Assembly: GCF_003337715.1 (NCBI RefSeq)
Contig: NZ_QPIX01000004.1
Location: forward strand, 62,001-126,000
Direction of reading: 5' to 3'
DNA length: 64,000 bases
Source of the DNA: Ciceribacter lividus
GTDB lineage: Bacteria > Pseudomonadota > Alphaproteobacteria > Rhizobiales > Rhizobiaceae
In this document: positions 54,011 to 63,400 of the stretch, one piece after another
How the letters are laid out: the number at the start of each line of letters is the position of its first letter
Numbering within the stretch: the first letter of the stretch is position 1
Translations under genes and position numbers: made by a program
Notes under the pieces: generated by a model
Told to the model about the DNA's origin: nothing
The model's database searches: none
Seen by the model: only the letters and a program-made list of their open reading frames with translations

Positions 54011-55750
54011 TCAGACGTTCTTCTCTTCAGTCAGCAGGCCACTGGTTTTCAGCAGTGCGGCAAAGCGGCCGCCGCCGGCGCTCAACTCGTCGTAGCCGCC
54101 CTTTTCGACGATCCGGCCGTGGTCGAGGAAGAGCACGATGTCGGCTTCGCGAACCGTTGAAAGCCTGTGCGCGATGATGAAGGTCGTCCTGTCCTTGCGC
54201 AACCGGTCAATGGCCGCCTTGACGCGTGCTTCGGTCTCGACGTCGAGTGCACTCGTTGCTTCATCAAGCACGAGAATCGGTGCATTCTTGAGGATCGCCC
54301 GCGCGATCGCGATGCGCTGACGCTCACCGCCCGACAGGCGGTTGCCGCGCTCGCCGACTTGTGTGGTGTAGCCCGCCAGGCGGCTGTCGATAAATTCGGC
54401 CGCCGCTGCGGCCTCCGCCGCCTTCATGACGTCCTCGTCGGTGGCATCCTCACGCCCGATTCGAATGTTCTCGCTGATCGAGCGATTGAGCAGGCCCGCG
54501 TCCTGAAAGACAGTCGCAATCGTATGGCGCAGAGACTTGCGGGTGACGGTAGAAATATCAACTCCGTCGATAAAGATCTTCCCGGCCTGTGGCTCGTGCA
54601 CGCGCTGAAGAAGGTTGATCAGAGTCGTCTTTCCGGCGCCCGTCGGCCCGACGATCGCGATCGTCTGGCCGGCCTTCACCTTGAAGGAAACGTCATGGAC
54701 GCCCTGTGTGGTGTTGGCGAAGTCGAAAGACACGTTGCGGAACTCGACGTCGCCCCGAACATCGGCAAGTTCGCCGGCACCCGCGGGTTCTTCGCGCTCC
54801 TGGACCGAGTCTTCGAGCTGGTAAAAATCTTCCAGCTTCGCTCGGGCTTCAAAGATTTGCGTCGCGAAGGCGCGCATCTGATCCAGGCGTCCGATCAGAA
54901 GACCCGCGAAACCGGTGAAGGCGATGATATCGCCGACCTTCAGTTCGCCCGCTTGAACGAGAATCGTCCCGACGACCAGGATGAGCAGCATGGAGATCGT
55001 CGATGCAATGCGGTTCAGGGCGCTGGCAATTGCCCACCAATCGAGGACCGGGTATTGGGCGGCCAGCAGTTGTTCGGCGTATTGCTTCAGCGCCCGTGTT
55101 TCAGCTTCGATACGGTTGTAGCTGTGTACCACCGAGACATTGCTGATCGAGTCGCTCACATGTGAGAAGACGGTGTGATAGTGCCTCTCGACCGAGGCTT
55201 GGCCCTCTTTCGTGCGGTTCATCACCGTCTTGCCGATGATCATGTAAAGCACCCCGAGCACCACCAGCACGATCGTGAGGCGGAAGTCCATCGAGAGCGC
55301 CGTCGGAAGCAGAAGCGCCAGCGCAACGGCCGTTGCGAGGTGTGTGCGCATGAACTCGAGCCAGAGCCCGAACAGGGTCTCGCTCGCGCGGAGCAGGGTG
55401 TGGAGCACGTTGGAGGTTCCGCGCTGATGGTGCCAGTTGAGCGGCATCGAGATGATACGCCCAAAGGCTTCCGTGAGAAGGTCGGCGCGGCGACCATGCG
55501 CCAGACGGTCAGCCTCACGGGCAACCAACACATACGCGATGGTGTTGAATACGCCGAAACATCCCCACAGTATGAGAATACTGCTGGCATTTCGCTTTTC
55601 CGAGATCGCGTCCACGATTCGTCCGAAAAGCACCGGCTCCACGATCGTTATGACGGCCAAGATGATGTTGGCGACGACGACCAGCGCGACCTTCATCCGA
55701 TAGGTTGCGAGATATCGCAGCGCTTTTATATAGACTTGAAGCAAGGACAA
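54011..55750 (-). CDS. ndvA: Cyclic beta-1,2-glucan exporter NdvA/ChvA
   Basis: Half-size ABC exporter that moves cyclic beta-1,2-glucan to the periplasm; needed for nodulation or attachment in rhizobia and agrobacteria. A TTG at 55750 gives 579 residues beginning MSLLQVYIKALRYLATYRMK, which aligns with the known NdvA start, and has GAGAG upstream; the frame runs on to 55894 without similarity. Six TMs occupy about 20-300; P-loop GPTGAGKT at 368-375, then LSGGERQRIAIARAILKNAPILVLDEATSALD and the switch AHRLSTVREAD. HSQRGTSN-type (HHQRGTSNVLHTLLRASETLFGLWLEFMR) is specific to the family. Confidence 0.95.
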   Translation of the reverse strand: MSLLQVYIKALRYLATYRMKVALVVVANIILAVITIVEPVLFGRIVDAISEKRNASSILILWGCFGVFNTIAYVLVAREADRLAHGRRADLLTEAFGRIISMPLNWHHQRGTSNVLHTLLRASETLFGLWLEFMRTHLATAVALALLLPTALSMDFRLTIVLVVLGVLYMIIGKTVMNRTKEGQASVERHYHTVFSHVSDSISNVSVVHSYNRIEAETRALKQYAEQLLAAQYPVLDWWAIASALNRIASTISMLLILVVGTILVQAGELKVGDIIAFTGFAGLLIGRLDQMRAFATQIFEARAKLEDFYQLEDSVQEREEPAGAGELADVRGDVEFRNVSFDFANTTQGVHDVSFKVKAGQTIAIVGPTGAGKTTLINLLQRVHEPQAGKIFIDGVDISTVTRKSLRHTIATVFQDAGLLNRSISENIRIGREDATDEDVMKAAEAAAAAEFIDSRLAGYTTQVGERGNRLSGGERQRIAIARAILKNAPILVLDEATSALDVETEARVKAAIDRLRKDRTTFIIAHRLSTVREADIVLFLDHGRIVEKGGYDELSAGGGRFAALLKTSGLLTEEKNV

Positions 55751-56081
55751 TGGTGTTCTCTCAGTTCGTGCGCGTAGCCGTATGCCGTTAGTTCGCGCCT
55801 TCCGACGAGGGACAAATCGTTGCAGCCCTTCGTCGAACGGGGGAGCGTCCGTGTGTTCCAGCTTAACCGGACCTGTCGGGCGTAATTTCGGCAATAGCGA
55901 CTATAAGTCAGCGGTTTTCCGCTAGCTAGTTTTCGATTGCATGGCAAGATTTTGCATGTCGTAATTAAGGGTGTCCTAACCGATTCTGGTAGTCTAGCTT
56001 CACCGCACGATACAAGAGCTCGTGGAAATATCCGAAGGCATTCCCCACGATGGGTGCCGCGGCGCGTCAGAGGGGATAAAG
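55751..56081. other. Divergent intergenic region between ndvA and the luxR-type gene
   Basis: 331 bases without a supported gene. The stretch 55890-56000 is AT-richer than its surroundings and includes an imperfect inverted repeat around GCAAGATTTTGC (55944-55955, flanked by CATG and CATG). It presumably holds both divergent promoters. I found no clear -35/-10 pair and no classical lux box. Confidence 0.5.
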
Positions 56082-56822
56082 ATGAGCATAAACCGGATCG
56101 TTCAGTTCCTGGTCGTGGCTGACGAATGCAAGAATGCCGAGGATCTGACGGCGGAGCTGGAAAAGCTGCTGAATCACTATCAGTTCGACTATTACGGTAT
56201 CGTCCGCCAGCCGAAACCAAACGAGAACCCGATGAAACTGGTGCTGGCAGGCCGCTGGCCCGAGCGGTGGCCGGAGACTTACATCGCAAAGAAGTACGTC
56301 CTCATCGATCCGACCGTTCGCTACCTCGGCCAGGCGCAACGCGGCTTTCGGTGGCGCGACACGATATCGGTCTTTCGCGGTGACCCCCATCGCAAGCGCA
56401 TGGAGCGGATGATGGCCGACTCCCTGCGTTTCGGTCTGGAAGACGGCTATATCTTTCCGATCCATGGTCGCAACGGCCTTCTCGGCAACATGACCGTCGG
56501 CGGGAAACCCGTAGAGCTTTCGCCGGTCGAGATGACGCTCTTCGAAGCCGTTGCAAGGAAGGCCTTCTGGCGGCTGATGGAGTTGCGGCGCCAGTCGGGC
56601 GAACTCGAGTCCGTCAGCAAGGTCGAAACGCGCATGACGCGTCGCGAAATGGAGGTCCTGAACTATCTGGCCGATGGTCTTACGTCGAACGACATCAGCC
56701 GGATTCTCAAGATTTCGAACCATACGGTGGATTGGTATATGAATGGGATCCAGGACAAGTTGAATGCGAAGAACCGTCAGCACGTCGTGGCGCTCGCGTT
56801 CCGCCTCGGGCTGATAACCTGA
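56082..56822 (+). CDS. expR: LuxR-family acyl-homoserine-lactone regulator, ExpR-like
   Basis: 246 residues from the ATG at 56082 with GAGGGGATAAAG upstream. The autoinducer domain has the invariant LuxR set with exact spacing: W63, Y67, D76, P77, W91 and a Gly near 118-122. The LuxR helix-turn-helix (MTRREMEVLNYLADGLTSNDISRILKISNHTVDWYMNGIQDKLNAKNRQHVVALAFRLGL) closes it. No luxI-type synthase is in the window, so it is a solo regulator here. Position between ndvA and pyc is that of S. meliloti expR, which controls exopolysaccharide and motility; I assign it by that synteny and the sequence pattern. Confidence 0.8.
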   Translation: MSINRIVQFLVVADECKNAEDLTAELEKLLNHYQFDYYGIVRQPKPNENPMKLVLAGRWPERWPETYIAKKYVLIDPTVRYLGQAQRGFRWRDTISVFRGDPHRKRMERMMADSLRFGLEDGYIFPIHGRNGLLGNMTVGGKPVELSPVEMTLFEAVARKAFWRLMELRRQSGELESVSKVETRMTRREMEVLNYLADGLTSNDISRILKISNHTVDWYMNGIQDKLNAKNRQHVVALAFRLGLIT

Positions 56823-56933
56823 GGCGCCATATTTTTCTCCCAGTCGGTCGGACAAATTGAACTTCCTGTGACAACAGGATAAGGAGATTTCGCGGTGCAG
56901 CATGCCCGTGGCCGATCGACTGAGGAGACCGAT

Positions 56934-59900
56934 TTGACCATTTCCAAGATTCTTGTTGCCAACCGATCCGAGATCGCCATCCGCGTTTTCCGTGCGGCGA
57001 ACGAACTGGGACTGAAAACAGTCGCGATCTGGGCCGAGGAAGACAAGCTTTCCCTGCACCGTTTCAAGGCGGACGAGAGTTACCAGGTCGGGCGCGGTCC
57101 GCATCTTGCCCGTGATCTCGGTCCCATCGAGAGTTACCTCTCCATCGACGAAATCATCCGGGTCGCCAAGCTTTCTGGGGCCGACGCGATCCATCCGGGC
57201 TATGGCCTGCTTTCGGAAAGCCCGGAATTCGTCGACGCCTGTAACGCTGCCGGCATTACGTTCATCGGGCCAAAGGCCGAGACCATGCGCCAGCTCGGCA
57301 ACAAGGTTGCCGCGCGCAATCTTGCAATCAGCGTCGGCGTGCCGGTGGTGCCGGCAACTGAGCCGCTGCCCGACGACATGACAGAGGTCGCGCGCATGGC
57401 CGAGGAGATCGGCTATCCGGTGATGTTGAAGGCGTCCTGGGGCGGCGGCGGACGCGGGATGCGGGCAATCCGTGATCCCAAGGACCTGGCGCGGGAAGTC
57501 ATCGAAGCGAAGCGCGAGGCGAAGGCAGCCTTCGGCAAGGACGAGGTTTACCTCGAGAAGCTGGTCGAACATGCGCGCCACGTCGAAAGCCAGATTCTCG
57601 GCGATACGCACGGCAATGCCGTACACCTTTACGAGCGTGATTGCTCCATCCAGCGCCGCAACCAGAAGGTCGTCGAGCGCGCTCCGGCACCTTATCTGAC
57701 CGCAGCGCAACGCCAGGAGCTCGCCGAATATTCGCTGAAGATCGCCCGTGCGACCAACTACATCGGTGCCGGCACCGTCGAGTACCTGATGGACGCCGAT
57801 ACCGGCAAATTCTACTTCATCGAGGTCAATCCGCGCATCCAGGTCGAGCACACGGTGACGGAGGCGGTGACCGGCATCGACATCGTCAAGGCGCAGATCC
57901 ATATCCTCGAAGGGCATGCGATCGGCACGCCCGAATCCGGCGTTCCGAAACAGGAAGATATCCGCCTCAACGGCCATGCGCTGCAGTGCCGTATCACCAC
58001 CGAAGATCCGGAGCAGAATTTCATCCCGGATTACGGCCGTATCACCGCCTATCGCGGCGCAACCGGCTTCGGTATCCGTCTGGATGGCGGCACCGCTTAT
58101 TCCGGGGCTGTCATCACACGCTACTACGACCCGCTTCTGGAAAAGGTGACCGCCTGGGCGCCGACGCCGGAAGAGGCTATCCGGCGGATGGACCGGGCGC
58201 TACGCGAACTCCGCATTCGCGGCGTGGCGACGAACCTCACCTTTCTCGAAGCGATCATCGGCCATCCGAAATTCCGCGACAACAGCTATACGACGCGCTT
58301 CATCGACTCGACGCCTGAGCTTTTCGCACAGGTGAAGCGCCAGGACCGCGCAACCAAGCTGCTTACCTATCTCGCTGACGTTACGGTAAATGGTCATCCG
58401 GAAGTGAAAGGACGTCCGCGCCCCCCCGAGGATGCCGCGGATCCGGTCGTTCCGTTCATTGAAGGGGAGGTTCCGGCCGGCACGAAGCAGTTGCTCGACA
58501 GACTGGGCCCGGCGAAATTTGCCGCATGGATGCGCGACCAGAAGCGTGTCCTCGTGACGGACACGACGATGCGCGACGGCCACCAGTCGCTGCTGGCGAC
58601 CCGCATCCGTACTTTCGACATCGCTCGTGTGGCCGGTACGTACGCTCGTGCGTTGCCGAACCTCCTTTCGCTGGAATGCTGGGGCGGCGCGACCTTCGAC
58701 GTCTCGATGCGTTTTCTTACCGAAGACCCGTGGGAGCGTCTGGCGCTCATCCGTGAAGGCGCCCCGAACCTGCTGCTGCAGATGCTGCTGCGTGGCGCCA
58801 ACGGCGTCGGCTACAAGAATTACTCCGACAACGTCGTCAAGTACTTCGTCCGCCAGGCCGCTGCCGGTGGCATCGATCTTTTCCGCGTCTTTGACTGCCT
58901 GAACTGGGTGGACAACATGCGGGTGGCGATGGATGCCGTCGCCGAGGAGAACAAGCTCTGCGAGGCCGCGATCTGCTACACCGGCGATATCCTGAACGAG
59001 GCGCGCGCGAAGTACGACCTGAAGTACTATACGGCGCTTGCAGCAGAGCTCGAAAAGGCAGGCGCTCACATTATCGCCGTCAAGGATATGGCGGGCCTCC
59101 TGAAGCCGGCTGCCGCAAAGATCCTCTTCAAGGCTTTGCGCGAGGCGACGAGTCTGCCCATCCATTTCCATACCCACGACACATCGGGGATTTCGGCCGC
59201 GACGGTTCTTGCGGCCGTGGACGCGGGGGTCGACGCCGTGGACGCGGCGATGGATGCGCTTTCCGGCAACACCTCGCAGCCTTGCCTCGGTTCGATCGTC
59301 GAGGCCCTGCGCGGATCGGAGAGAGATCCCGAACTCGATCCCTACTGGATCCGCCGCATATCGTTCTACTGGGAGGCCGTCCGCAATCAGTACGCCGCCT
59401 TCGAGAGCGATCTCAAGGGGCCAGCCTCGGAAGTCTATCTACACGAAATGCCGGGCGGGCAGTTCACCAACCTCAAAGAACAAGCCCGCTCGCTCGGCCT
59501 CGAGACACGGTGGCATGAGGTTGCTCAGGCCTATGCCGACGCCAACCAGATGTTCGGCGATATCGTCAAGGTGACACCATCCTCCAAGGTGGTCGGCGAC
59601 ATGGCGCTGATGATGGTCAGCCAGGACCTCACGGTTGAAGACGTCGTCAATCCGGAGAAGGATGTTTCTTTCCCCGAGTCGGTCGTATCGATGCTGAGGG
59701 GGGATCTCGGGCAGCCGCCGCTCGGCTGGCCTGAAGGTCTACAGAAGAAGGTTCTCAAAGGAGACAAACCCTACACTGTGCGGCCGGGTTCGCTGCTCGC
59801 GGAAACGGACATCGAAGCCGAACGTGCCGCGATCGAGGAAAAGCTCGAACGCAAGGTCTCCGACTTCGAACTCGCATCCTACCTGATGTATCCGAAGGTC

Positions 59901-60395
59901 TTTACGGACTACGCGTTCGCCGCCGAGACGTATGGTCCGGTTTCCGTCATCCCGACACCGAACTACTTCTATGGCCTGCCAGCCGGCGAGGAACTCTTTG
60001 TCGATCTGGAGAAGGGAAAGACACTGGTCATCGTCAACCAGGCGATGGGGGCGGTGAACGACAAGGGGATGGTCACCGTCTTCTTCGAGTTGAACGGGCA
60101 GCCGCGCCGCATCAAGGTGCCGGACCGTGCTCACGGAGCCGCAGCCGGCGCTGTTCGCCGCAAGGCGGAGGCGGGTAATCCGGCACATATCGGAGCGCCG
60201 ATGCCGGGGGTTGTCTCAACGGTTGCCGTTTCGTCTGGCCAAACGGTCAAGGCAGGCGACGTTCTGCTCTCGATCGAAGCCATGAAGATGGAGACTGCAA
60301 TCCATGCCGATCGCGATGGTGTCATCGCGGAAGTGCTGGTGAAGACCGGCGACCAGATCGACGCCAAGGACTTGTTGGTCGTCTTCGAAGGTTGA
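56934..60395 (+). CDS. pyc: Pyruvate carboxylase
   Basis: Anaplerotic, biotin-dependent formation of oxaloacetate. 1153 residues from a TTG at 56934 (GAGGAGACCGAT upstream; product MTISKILVANRSEIAIRVFRAANE). A GTG at 56895 with AAGGAG is possible but adds 13 non-family residues. Biotin carboxylase: KASWGGGGRGMR and FIEVNPRIQVEHTVTE (first 450 residues). Carboxyltransferase: VTDTTMRDGHQSLLATR and the metal His pair HFHTHD. A biotin carrier domain ends the chain with biotinyl Lys K1118 in EAMKMET. Full length and intact. Confidence 0.97.
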   Translation: MTISKILVANRSEIAIRVFRAANELGLKTVAIWAEEDKLSLHRFKADESYQVGRGPHLARDLGPIESYLSIDEIIRVAKLSGADAIHPGYGLLSESPEFVDACNAAGITFIGPKAETMRQLGNKVAARNLAISVGVPVVPATEPLPDDMTEVARMAEEIGYPVMLKASWGGGGRGMRAIRDPKDLAREVIEAKREAKAAFGKDEVYLEKLVEHARHVESQILGDTHGNAVHLYERDCSIQRRNQKVVERAPAPYLTAAQRQELAEYSLKIARATNYIGAGTVEYLMDADTGKFYFIEVNPRIQVEHTVTEAVTGIDIVKAQIHILEGHAIGTPESGVPKQEDIRLNGHALQCRITTEDPEQNFIPDYGRITAYRGATGFGIRLDGGTAYSGAVITRYYDPLLEKVTAWAPTPEEAIRRMDRALRELRIRGVATNLTFLEAIIGHPKFRDNSYTTRFIDSTPELFAQVKRQDRATKLLTYLADVTVNGHPEVKGRPRPPEDAADPVVPFIEGEVPAGTKQLLDRLGPAKFAAWMRDQKRVLVTDTTMRDGHQSLLATRIRTFDIARVAGTYARALPNLLSLECWGGATFDVSMRFLTEDPWERLALIREGAPNLLLQMLLRGANGVGYKNYSDNVVKYFVRQAAAGGIDLFRVFDCLNWVDNMRVAMDAVAEENKLCEAAICYTGDILNEARAKYDLKYYTALAAELEKAGAHIIAVKDMAGLLKPAAAKILFKALREATSLPIHFHTHDTSGISAATVLAAVDAGVDAVDAAMDALSGNTSQPCLGSIVEALRGSERDPELDPYWIRRISFYWEAVRNQYAAFESDLKGPASEVYLHEMPGGQFTNLKEQARSLGLETRWHEVAQAYADANQMFGDIVKVTPSSKVVGDMALMMVSQDLTVEDVVNPEKDVSFPESVVSMLRGDLGQPPLGWPEGLQKKVLKGDKPYTVRPGSLLAETDIEAERAAIEEKLERKVSDFELASYLMYPKVFTDYAFAAETYGPVSVIPTPNYFYGLPAGEELFVDLEKGKTLVIVNQAMGAVNDKGMVTVFFELNGQPRRIKVPDRAHGAAAGAVRRKAEAGNPAHIGAPMPGVVSTVAVSSGQTVKAGDVLLSIEAMKMETAIHADRDGVIAEVLVKTGDQIDAKDLLVVFEG

Positions 60396-60417
60396 GGACG
60401 CCTTAGACCGAAAGTAA

Positions 60418-60454
60418 AGAGCCCCGGAAAGCAATTGCTCTCCGGGGCTCTTTC
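60418..60454. terminator. Bidirectional intrinsic terminator between pyc and ndvB
   Basis: AGAGCCCCGGA (60418-60428) pairs perfectly with TCCGGGGCTCT (60441-60451), followed by a short T-run on the plus strand; on the minus strand CTCTTTACTTT follows. It ends the two convergent genes. Confidence 0.85.
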
Positions 60455-60490
60455 GTCTGCGCGTCTCGACGGCGGTGCGGCGCCGAACGG

Positions 60491-63400
60491 CTATTTGGAC
60501 TTTGCGAGTGCGAAGCCGCGTTCGAGGTCCGTGAGCTTCTTGCCGTTGACGGTCACTTCGTAGTTTCCTCCGTCAGATTGCTTCACTGCGACGCCGTATA
60601 CACGGTCGGAGATAGTGAGCGTGGCCTCGAAACCCTTCCACTCGGGCGGCAGGCAAGGACGGACGAAGAGTGTGTCGCCCCTTTTCGTAACGCCGAGGAT
60701 GCTCTCGACCGCGAAGCGATAGAGCCAGCCTGCCGAGCCCGTATACCAGGTCCAGCCGCCTCGTCCGAGATAGGCGTTGTCGCCGTAGATGTCCGCCGCG
60801 ACGACGTACGGTTCGACGCGGTAGCGTTCCGCCGCGTCCATGTCGAGCGCGTGCTTCAACGGATTGAGCATGTTGAAGCAACGCCAGGCATCGGCATCGC
60901 GGCCGAGTTTCGCCAGCGCCATGCCGAGCCAGATGGCGGCATGGGTGTATTGGCCACCGTTCTCACGGACGCCGGGCGGATAGGCCTTGATATAGCCCGG
61001 GTCCGCTGCGCTCTTCTCGAAGGGAGGGGTAAAGAGCCTGACGATGCCTGCCTCCTCATCGACCAGCTTGGAAACTGCAGCTTCGATCGCGGTGGTCGCA
61101 CGCTCCGGCGCAGCCTGGCGCGAAAGAACACTCCAAGACTGGGCGATCGAGTCTATGCGGCATTCTTCCGATTGGGCCGACCCCAGAGGGGTGCCGTCAT
61201 CGAAATAGCCACGACGGTAGTATTCGCCATCCCAACCGGCGCTCTCAAGAGCGGAGCCGAGTTCTGTGAGATGCGCCGTCCACCGGGCGATGCGGGCGCT
61301 GTCGGCGCGCTCCTCTGCGTAGGCAAGGAATGATTTCAGCGTTCCTGCAAGGAACCACCCGAGCCAGACGCTTTCGCCCTGTCCCTTGTGTCCGACGCGG
61401 TTCATACCGTCGTTCCAGTCGCCGTCGAGAATCAGCGGCAAGCCGTGAACGCCTGTGCGTGCGATCGCGAGGTCGAGAGCACGGGCGGCATGTTCATAAA
61501 GGCTAAAGCGGTCTTCAGTCGATTGCGGCAAGAAGAACGAATCAGCTTCGCCTTCCGGCAACGCGGGTCCTTCGAGGAACGAAATCGGCTCATCCAAAAT
61601 CGCCTTTTCACCGGTTGCGGTGACGTAGTTGTCGACGGCATGTGCCAGCCAGACGACATCGTCGGAGATGCGGGTACGAACCCCGGCACCGGTCTGAGGC
61701 AGCCACCAATGCTGCACGTCGCCTTCGACGAACTGTCGGGAGGCCGCGTACAGAATCTGCCGGCGTGCCAGTCTCGGATCGACGGTGAGGAACGCCAGCG
61801 TATCCTGCAACTGATCACGGAAGCCATAGGCACCACTCGCCTGGTAGAAACCGGCTCGGGCCAGCAGACGGCAGCTCAGGGCCTGGTAGGGCAGCCAGGC
61901 GTTGACCAGATAGTCGAACGACTTGTCGCCCGTATTCACCTGCAGTCTGCCGGTAAAGTCATGCCAGAATGCCTGCTGCGTATCCAGGATGCGTACGACG
62001 CTCTCTTTGCGGACCTCCGCGATCACCTTGCTTGCCTCCGCCGCGGTGGCACAGTCGCCGAGGAAGAAGCAGAGTTCCTTTGTTGCGCCGGCGGGCACTT
62101 CGATATCGAGGGCGAGTGCGGCACACGGATCGCCTTCGGTTTCGATCGAGTTCAGCAGTTTTGATTGCCGTGCAACGGCTTGCGGCAGTTCGATCGAGCC
62201 GTTCCGGCCAATGAATTCGCGGCGGCTGGCCGTGTAGCTTCCGGCCGGGTCGCTTGCCGCCAGAAACGCCGTACGGCCGGGATAGTTGATGTCGTAACGG
62301 TTTGTCGCGAAGAGAGCGCCCGTGTCCTCATCGAACGAGGCCAATATGAACGGCGCCGTCTTCTGAGCGTTGTTGCCCAGAACCCATTCGGCATAGCCAT
62401 AGACCCTGAATGTGCGGGCAACCTTACCGGTATTGCGGATCACCATCCGCGACAGCTTTATTGGTCGGGTGCGATCGACGGTCTGGGTCAGTTCGAGCTC
62501 CAGTCCGTCATGCCGGCTCTTGAAGACGCTGTAGCCGAGGCCGTGCCGGGTTTCGTAACGGCTCGTCTCGTCGAGGTTGAGCGTACTGGTCGGCGAGAAC
62601 ATCCTGCCGCTCGTCAGGTCGCAGACGTAGAAAGCCTCGCCCGGCCTGTTAGTAACTGGATCGTTGCGCCACGGTGTCAACTGGTAGTCGCGGGAGTTCT
62701 GGCTCCAGGTGAAACCGGCGCCCTCGGCCGACACATGGAAGCCGAACTGTTCGTTGGCGATCACGTTGATCCACGGGTGAGGCGTTGTTCCGTTGGAGCC
62801 GAGACGCACCACGTACTCGGCGCCGTCCTTGTCGAAGCCGCCGAAACCGTTCCAGAACTGTAGACCGCTCTGCTCATTCGGCAGAAGTCCATGATCCTTG
62901 CGCGGCTGCGCCGGCGGCAACCCGACCCAGTCGGGCTCAGCGCCTTCGGGCAGTCGCGGCGTCGCGAACAGCGAAACCGCACGATTCACCTGGTCGACGA
63001 TCTTGCCGTTTCGGGCATGGAGGACGACCCGGGCCGCCGCCAGCAGGGCCTGGGTGGTCCCTTCCTCCATCAGGTCGTTGCGCACCGTGAACACGTGCTG
63101 CCGACCGCCATCCGCCTGGCGGTAGCGCAAGTTTTCGGCAAGCCGTTCCAATGCGTGTTGCATGTCCTGCGCATAGGAGGTTGCCCGTTCGTTGATGACC
63201 GCCAGATCGGCGACGACGCCACGGCGACGCAGGAATTCGAGCGCGCTGAGCGCTTCGCGTGCGATCTCCATGTCCATGTCGTCGTTGATCCGCAGCGCGA
63301 AGATCGGGAAGTCTCCCGAAATCGCCAAAGGCCACAGCGCGGGCTGCGACGCGAGCCCAGTTCTGACGGTTTCTGGGTCTGCGCGCAGGTGATTGTCCGG

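Noticed and set aside
56067-57977. 636-codon open frame on the minus strand
   Set aside because: Antisense to the LuxR-type gene and the start of pyc, and crosses two real genes.
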